A DNA stretch of 64,000 bases from Vigna angularis. Taxonomy: Eukaryota > Streptophyta > Magnoliopsida > Fabales > Fabaceae. Position 1 is the first letter of the stretch, and each line of letters opens with the position of its first letter. Made by a program: the position numbers and the translations under genes. Under the pieces are notes generated by a model that saw only the letters and a program-made list of their open reading frames with translations, was not told the DNA's origin and did no database searches. Shown here one piece after another: positions 57,795 through 64,000 of this stretch. The DNA lies in NCBI RefSeq assembly GCF_016808095.1, contig NC_068975.1, forward strand, positions 7,566,001-7,630,000, in the 5' to 3' direction.

Positions 57795-59202
57795 ATGTCT
57801 GGTGTTCTTCTTTGGGTGAGTTGTGGACCCAAGGAGAACCCCATCTCTATTGTTGGTGTTGCAGGGAGAGGTGGGAAGAGCCAGAGGAGGTTTGGACTGT
57901 GCAATGAGATCACTTTTGCAAGCTTTTCACCTGCAGTGGCAGACCCTTCAAGATCTTCAGAAGAGAGGGTCTATGAAGTGGTGTTGAAGCAAGCAGCACT
58001 GGTCAAGGAACAGAACAAGGGTACTAAGAGATCTTTGAATTTGAACAAACCAATTGAAGGTGATTTCACCCAAGGGGATCTGTTGAGAGTTGCTTATGAT
58101 AGGTGTGGTGAAGTCTGTGCTGAATATGCCAAGACATTTCATCTAGGTACTCTCTCTATACACACACACATTTCTATATATAATCATTGCCTCTTGTACT
58201 AATGAGTAGTTGCTGTTCATTGTTAAAATTTCATCCCTATATCAGTTACATATATGGTATGTCTCAGGCACACAATTGATGACTCAAGAGCGCAGAAAAG
58301 CCATCTGGGCCATATATGGTATGTGTGATTTATCCTCATTGGCATGCTACAGAAGCTTATCCAATGAGGCGTGTGGTCCATTATTTCTTTGTTGAAATTA
58401 AAATTGAAATTGACTACACTTTGTGCATTGAAGTGTGGTGTAGAAGAACAGATGAACTAGTGGATGGCCCTAATGCTTCTCACATCACACCAAAGGCATT
58501 GGACAGGTGGGAGAAAAGATTATATGATGTTTTCGAAGGGCGCCCTTATGATATGTATGATGCTGCTCTCTCAGATACAGTCTCAAAGTACCCAGTTGAT
58601 ATACAGGTAGACCACTGCACAAGCCCCAAAACTGGACTCTGAAATTGAACATTTTACCTTTCAAAGTTTCTAGGGAAAATAAATCATTGTTTACATCAGA
58701 ACTCAAACTAGTCAAATGGGTGTTTACATCTCACACCGACTATACATAGACCATAATCTGCTTTGACAATCCTTACCTCAGGAGCTAGTTTTTCATGTTT
58801 AAATTTAAGATGGTATCAAAGTCACTCTTAAATTTTCAAAAATTTACCTTGACATGCAATTTTTCTAAAAGATGTCTTATTTGAATGTGAAGGAGTTGTG
58901 GCGGTCAACCTTTTAAGGTAGAGTTAACCAAACCCAAATTCAAGAACAAGGAAAATGATAGGTCTCAAGGACAGAGAATAAGTGAGGAAAATGTACAACT
59001 TTGCAAGAAAGCTTAAAACAATGAAACAATTACTTTTCCTGAAATAAGAGTTACCAAGCATGCCAATTCTCTTAAAATGCAGGCCGCTCAAGAAAAAGTG
59101 AATGCAATTCAGGTACTGAATTGTTCTGACTTATTAAAACTAATGAATAAGGAGCCTGTGTTCCACAAGATTAGTTTTGAATTTTATAATCGGTATATTT
59201 TA

Positions 59203-59244
<42 letters not shown>

Positions 59245-60114
59245 CCGTGTTCGTGTCCTATATTTTTTCATTTAACCGTATTCTGTGTCGGTGTCTGTGT
59301 CCATATCTGGGCTTCTTAGGCTGAAACCTGTCCAATTTACAATGCGATTTGTCTGTTTTGTGTAGCCATTTAAGGACATGATTGAAGGGATGAGATTGGA
59401 CCTGAGAAAGTCAAGATACAACAACTTTGATGAACTCTACCTTTACTGCTACTATGTAGCAGGGACAGTGGGCCTTATGAGTGTTCCAGTAATGGGGATT
59501 GCACCAGAATCAAAGGCTTCAACAGAGAGCATCTACAATGCTGCATTGGCACTTGGCATTGCTAACCAACTTACCAACATTCTCAGAGACGTTGGAGAAG
59601 AGTAAGAACCTTTCAGCACAACAATATCTTGGATTCCAATCTATTATCACTGCTATTCATCTATATAAAAGCCTCAATTGCAAGAACCTGCATAAACAGT
59701 GAAAAACAATAATTATTTGTTTCTGTTGATGATTATAGTGCAAGAAGAGGAAGAGTATATCTTCCACAAGATGAACTAGCACAAGCTGGGCTATCAGATG
59801 ATGACATTTTGATAGGGAAAGTTACAGACAAGTGGAGAAGTTTCATGAAGGGACAAATACAAAGAGCTAGGATGTTTTTTGATGAGGCAGAAAAGGGAGT
59901 TTCAGAGCTCAGTTCTGCAAGCAGATGGCCAGTGTGGGCATCTTTGTTGTTGTATAGGCAAATCTTGGATTCTATTGAGGCTAATGACTACAATAACTTC
60001 ACCAAAAGAGCTTACGTAGGAAAACTTAAGAAGCTCTTATCACTGCCTGCTGCTTATGGAAGAGCACTTATAGGTCCCTCAAAAAACATAACCAAAATGG
60101 TTACATCTAACTAA
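57795..60114 (+). CDS. PSY: Phytoene synthase (15-cis-phytoene synthase), five coding exons
   Basis: Exons 57795-58146, 58268-58318 (51 bp), 58434-58606 (173 bp), 59366-59601 (236 bp) and 59739-60114 give 395 residues with GT/AG borders throughout. The enzyme condenses two geranylgeranyl diphosphates to phytoene, the committed step of carotenoid synthesis, at plastid membranes. Residues 1 to ~60 look like a plastid transit peptide (Ser/Gly/Arg-rich, few acids). The squalene/phytoene synthase fold follows: [32 protein letters not shown] (~102-118), first Asp-rich motif DELVD (141-145), second DVGED (267-271) before [19 protein letters not shown]. All are intact. The last exon is undivided through SRWPVWASL, where I recall many plant PSY genes having an intron. 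Intron 3 (58607-59365) carries a (TA)n tract at 59206-59243. This is the only clearly functional host gene here. Confidence 0.95.
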
Positions 60115-60623
60115 AGTTGCTCCAATGAGCATCAAAGTGTTTCAGCTTGTAAATTCTGTTCACTGCAAATCTCAAAGCTAGTAAAGTGTATAACATTTTC
60201 AAGTGTTAATTGTATACTTCCATGTAAAAAATATTGAAGAGAAATCCTTTCAATATTGAAAGATAGGTATAGTGGAAAAGATACAGAGATCAGAGAAAGG
60301 TGATTTAAAAAATAAAATAAAATAAAATTGATTCAATATTGATGAAGGGACCAAAACCTATCCTCTTCTAAATTTTTCTTGCATTCAAAATTGTGATCTT
60401 TGAAAAAAAAAAAAAAAACTAAAAAAGTGGGAGTGATTTAAAATATTTTATACTGATTAGTGCCGTTATTATGATTACCATATATGTATATATAATTAAA
60501 TTTTAGACTTTTTATATTTTATTACTGTGTGTTAAGTTTATTAAAATTGACATTTGAGACTTGATAGAAGCTAATGATTGTGTACTAATATATTAACTTG
60601 ATGGAGTTAGTTTCAATATTGTT

Positions 60624-60679
<56 letters not shown>

Positions 60680-60946
60680 TTCTTATTTTTTATGTAAAGG
60701 TCTTAGCATTAGACATGATTACATAAGATACATTTATATGATTTTATGATTTTGAAAGGATAAAATGTTATAGATATAGAAATGTAGTTATTATGTTAAA
60801 ATGAATATCCTCTCTCCAGAAAATCTTCACCCACTTACTTTTAATTTCTAGTTAAATAATAAATAGTTATGTAATAATAGGATTGTCAAAATCTAAATAC
60901 AACTTATCTATCTTCATAATTTTTTCAACAATCATTAAATAAAAAA
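60115..60946. other. PSY 3' UTR and AT-rich intergenic DNA
   Basis: The 3' UTR probably extends to about 60240 (TTGTAAATTC- and AATATTGAAG-type U/A-rich signals). Beyond it only AT-rich DNA is seen, with a (CA)n(TA)n microsatellite at 60624-60674. Confidence 0.6.
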
Positions 60947-62345
60947 GGGTTAAATATGTTTTTTCGTCCCTTAAGTATCACACGATTTTGATTGTAGTCC
61001 CTATTCGAAACATTGATTGCTTTTAGTTCTTATGGTTTTGAAACTAGTACTAGTAGTCCTTAAAATTGGACAGCGTTATCTTTTGTTTGATATGGCTAAC
61101 GACGATGTCACGTCTTATGACAGCTGTCGTGTCACGTTGATTGTTTCATTTTTCAAGTTGAACCTAACTTCGTCATCTACGGCGACCCAGAAGCTTCTCG
61201 TCTCTGCCCCTTCGCCCTCCACACCCTCTAGCACCGTGGTCAGGGAAGGCACTGACATCGTCACCGTGGCCAGTATAAATTTTCTATATTTCGGATTTTG
61301 GGTTTCTCTCTTGCGTCAATCGTAATGGCTGCTCTACAATACTTGGAATCGTTGCGCAACGCATACCATAGTCGAATGGTATAATTCGCTCGCAGATCTG
61401 TACCAGAAGAAGCTCTGGCATCAACTCACCCTCAAGCTCGAGCAGTTTTTCGCACTTGCTATTTGTCAGCTTCCACTCTTCTTCTTGACTTCATTTTCTA
61501 TTCCGCTTTTTGTACTCGTAATTGATGGAAAGTTGTACTGTACCTCGGTTTGTTTTGTTTCGGAAATTGTTAGGTTTAGGTTTAATTTGTTTTTGTGTGT
61601 GTAGTTGTTGGTTTGAGCTTGATTTGGGAGTTAGGGGTGATGTTGTCTAGAGAGAGTGATTGTGCTATTGTTAGGGTTTTGTTTTGGGGGGCTTGAATTG
61701 TTGTGTTTGGAACGGTGGAAAAGATGGGAACTTTTTTCACAGGGATTAGTTTAGATTTGGCGTCCAGTTTTATGGTTTTAGTTATTTAGATTTCGAGGAG
61801 AGTGGTGAGTGATGATTTTTAGCGACCTGGTATATACTGGTATAACGTGTGGATCATGTGATTGGTAAGTCAAGGACCATGAAGATCAGAGGGCAGTGTC
61901 GTTTGGATGGAATGGAACTTCAGCCACATTGGACTGAATGTGGATGTTTTACTTCAAACAAGATCAAGCGAGCCTTGTTAAATTTGGGAATGACTTAAGT
62001 AATTAAACTGTTATTCTATTGATGCCTACCAAGAGGTTGTCGTGGATGGCGACGATGCCGGCACATTCCTGGCCATGGTGCTGCTGAAGGGCGAGGGGGC
62101 AGAGACGGGAAGCTTCTAGGTCGCCGTAGATGACGATTTAGGTTCAACTTGAAAAATGAAACAATCAACGTGGCACGACAACTGGCATAAGACGTGGCCT
62201 CGTCGTTAGCCATATCAAACAAAAATTAACGTCGTCCAATTTTAAGGACTAATAGTACTAGTTTCAAAATATAAGGACTAAAAGCAATCAAAGTTTCGAA
62301 TAGGGACTAAAACCAAAATCGTGTGATACTTAAGATATTTAACCC
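60947..62345. mobile_element. Non-autonomous Mutator-like element with ~300-bp inverted termini
   Basis: The left arm 60947-~61255 (GGGTTAAATATGTTTTTTCG ...) is the inverse of the right arm ~62045-62345 (... AAGATATTTAACCC). A 9-bp TSD, AATAAAAAA, is at 60938-60946 and 62346-62354, as Mutator-like elements produce. There is no transposase. The middle (61260-62040) holds GT-rich non-coding DNA, possibly captured host sequence. Open frames in the two arms are mirror images of each other and not genes. Confidence 0.85.
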
Positions 62346-63110
62346 AATAAAAAATAAATTGTACATTATAGTAAAAATCATTAGGTCTTGTAGATTAATT
62401 TATTTGATTTATATTTGAAACAACTTTGGTATATGAATCTTATTTATCTTCACTAAATTTTTATATTTTGATATAATGATAAACAACATATATACGTTAA
62501 ATAACGTTTTTAATAACAACCATATATATAATTATTTTATTTAATATCAACTATAGATTAAGTAAATACAATATATGAACTTGGATAATGCTTTAGTTAT
62601 AACATACATTTTCCTTTCATATGTTGAATATTTTAGGATTATGAGCTTAGAGAAATAAGTACTATATATTGCATCAAAATATAGCTCCAATTTTCATACT
62701 AAAAACATATCTTTACATATACTTCTAATATCAATGGTAAAGAAAGTTTTGGTATTGTTAACACAATAGCATAAGTTAAATAAACTTTAACTTGTTTAAG
62801 GGATCTTTAATCGATGCGATCAAAATAAATTATTCTCTCTTTATCATATGTATCAAAATGGTATAGATGTAGTCCTCTCACCAACTAATAAAACTACTCC
62901 ATATCATATATGTCTATACACATCACTATAAAGACATCCCTCAGATTACTAGTTAGTGAGATACAAGAAAATATTAGAAATGTGGGGTTTGAATGTATTT
63001 TTGAAGATATTTTTGCAAATAGTGATTAAGTTAATTGGTAATGTGGGGTTTGAATGTATTTTTGAAGATATTTTTGCAAATAGTGATTAAGTTAATTGGT
63101 AATGGTTAGA
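62346..63110. other. AT-rich intergenic DNA with a 61-bp tandem duplication
   Basis: No gene. Perfect or nearly perfect tandem copies lie at 62979-63039 and 63040-63100 (AATGTGGGGTTTGAATG ...). Confidence 0.8.
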
Positions 63111-64000
63111 CGGTCTGCACAATAGTTTAAACACTTCGTTAAATAAAGTGTTCTAATGGAAAACGTTGTTTGAAAACAAATGGTATAAATCACACTTTAG
63201 TTTTATACTAGGTCACTCAACCTGAGCTATGTCCAGCTCTCCCTTAACAACACATTAAGAGGTTCCATTAATATTTTACAAAGATTACAACGAGTACAAA
63301 CCACTCTTGGTATACAAGTATTATATCAATCACTCTTGGTTTCAACCCTAGTCAACTTGACTAAAATGAGTTAACCACTCTTGGTATTCGCACTAGATAA
63401 ACTATCTAGAATGTTTAACTCCACTAAGTTAAAGAATACAAGTGTTTGAATTCACTTTTGAATATAAAAACAACAAGTGTTTTTTGTTACCAATGATGAA
63501 CATTGATGTCTTGAAGTGATTTTGATAATGATACTGTTGAAGACTTGAAGAATCTTTTTGTACCAATGTTAAAACCATTCTTTGTAGAAACAATTGTATA
63601 AGAATCATTTTGCATTTGTAAAAGCACTTAGAAGTTTCATATCTAGCAATTCTTTACAATAATATTCGATTTTCATAGGCGATAATCGATTATCACAAGC
63701 TAAGATAGAAAAGGGTTGCTTGCGACAATATCAGTCATCACAGGACATAATCGATATCACTGCTTGGTTTGATATTGTCCAAGGTATGACAATAATCGAT
63801 TATCACTAAGGATAATTGATTATCAAGTTTTCTAAAACCCCATAACGACCTCAAATAATCGATTATCACTTATGGTAATCAATTATCACTGGTAGTTGGG
63901 AACATATTTTTCAGTTTCTGACCCCTGACCTATATATACACATTTCCTAAACCTTTAAGAGGTTAACTAAGCCTTTTGAGAATACAGAATAGTTCTGAGG
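63111..64000. other. LTR-like DNA with repeated ATCGATTATC palindromes, cut by window end
   Basis: The words ATAATCGATTATCAC or close variants occur at about 63678-63700, 63740, 63790, 63815, 63855 and 63877. CCACTCTTGGTAT words repeat at 63300-63390. The density of such palindromes resembles LTR U3/R regions of legume retrotransposons, but neither LTR border nor any coding part is within the window. Confidence 0.4.

Noticed and set aside
61017..61325. 102-residue frame in the arm of the Mutator-like element
   Set aside because: The same frame appears inverted in the other arm (62016-62222); it derives from the terminal repeat and shows no domain.

Overview
This is plant nuclear DNA, AT-rich and dominated by transposable elements, with one recognisable intact host gene. 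The pieces point to a legume of the Phaseolus/Vigna kind: NB-LRR style, a Mutator-like terminal repeat beginning GGGTTAAATATG, and ATCGATTAT-rich terminal-repeat-like DNA. That assignment is inference, not proof.

Layout. 1-7268: a truncated, minus-oriented LTR retrotransposon ('A') that is inserted in a CACTA transposase pseudogene (7269-8286). 7269-16465: CACTA-type and related remnants, with many copies of a palindromic GAACGTCGAA/TTCGACGTTC motif, tandem repeats, and two diverged copies of a plant-transposon-protein pseudogene. 16466-20665: a long-terminal-inverted-repeat element, a broken FAR1-related gene that lacks its central transposase domain, and a truncated inverted copy of the same element. 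20751-27077: a non-autonomous CACTA element (TSD ATA) carrying fragments of an NB-LRR gene and a cysteine-rich receptor kinase gene, with a second small CACTA (22903-24281, TSD ACT) nested inside. 28941-57069: a tower of nested LTR retrotransposons. Outer chromovirus-like element E is interrupted in gag by B (29680-39180, TSD AACAT) and before integrase by D (41941-55312, TSD ACTTC). D is interrupted in its integrase zinc-binding region by C (43444-51690, TSD CTACC). 57795-60114: a complete five-exon phytoene synthase gene, whose start codon is about 0.7 kb from the retroelement tower. 60947-62345: a Mutator-like element with ~300-bp inverted termini and a 9-bp TSD. The end of the window is intergenic or partial LTR-like DNA.

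Most unusual content. Retroelements A, B and C form one family: tRNA-Asp primer site, Athila/Tat-like gag, and no pol. In A and B an intron-containing gene for a WUSCHEL-type (WOX) homeodomain protein lies antisense between gag and the 3' LTR. It keeps the homeodomain, a WUS-box-like LLxLFPVP and canonical splice sites. In B it lies inside the TSD-bounded element, so it travels with it. The homeobox exon is ~99% identical between A and B, whereas the following intron and exon differ by roughly 14% or more.

Ages by eye from LTR pairs: E is oldest (~4% difference); B, C and D are young (<1%), although their coding regions contain stops. This suggests mobilisation in trans.
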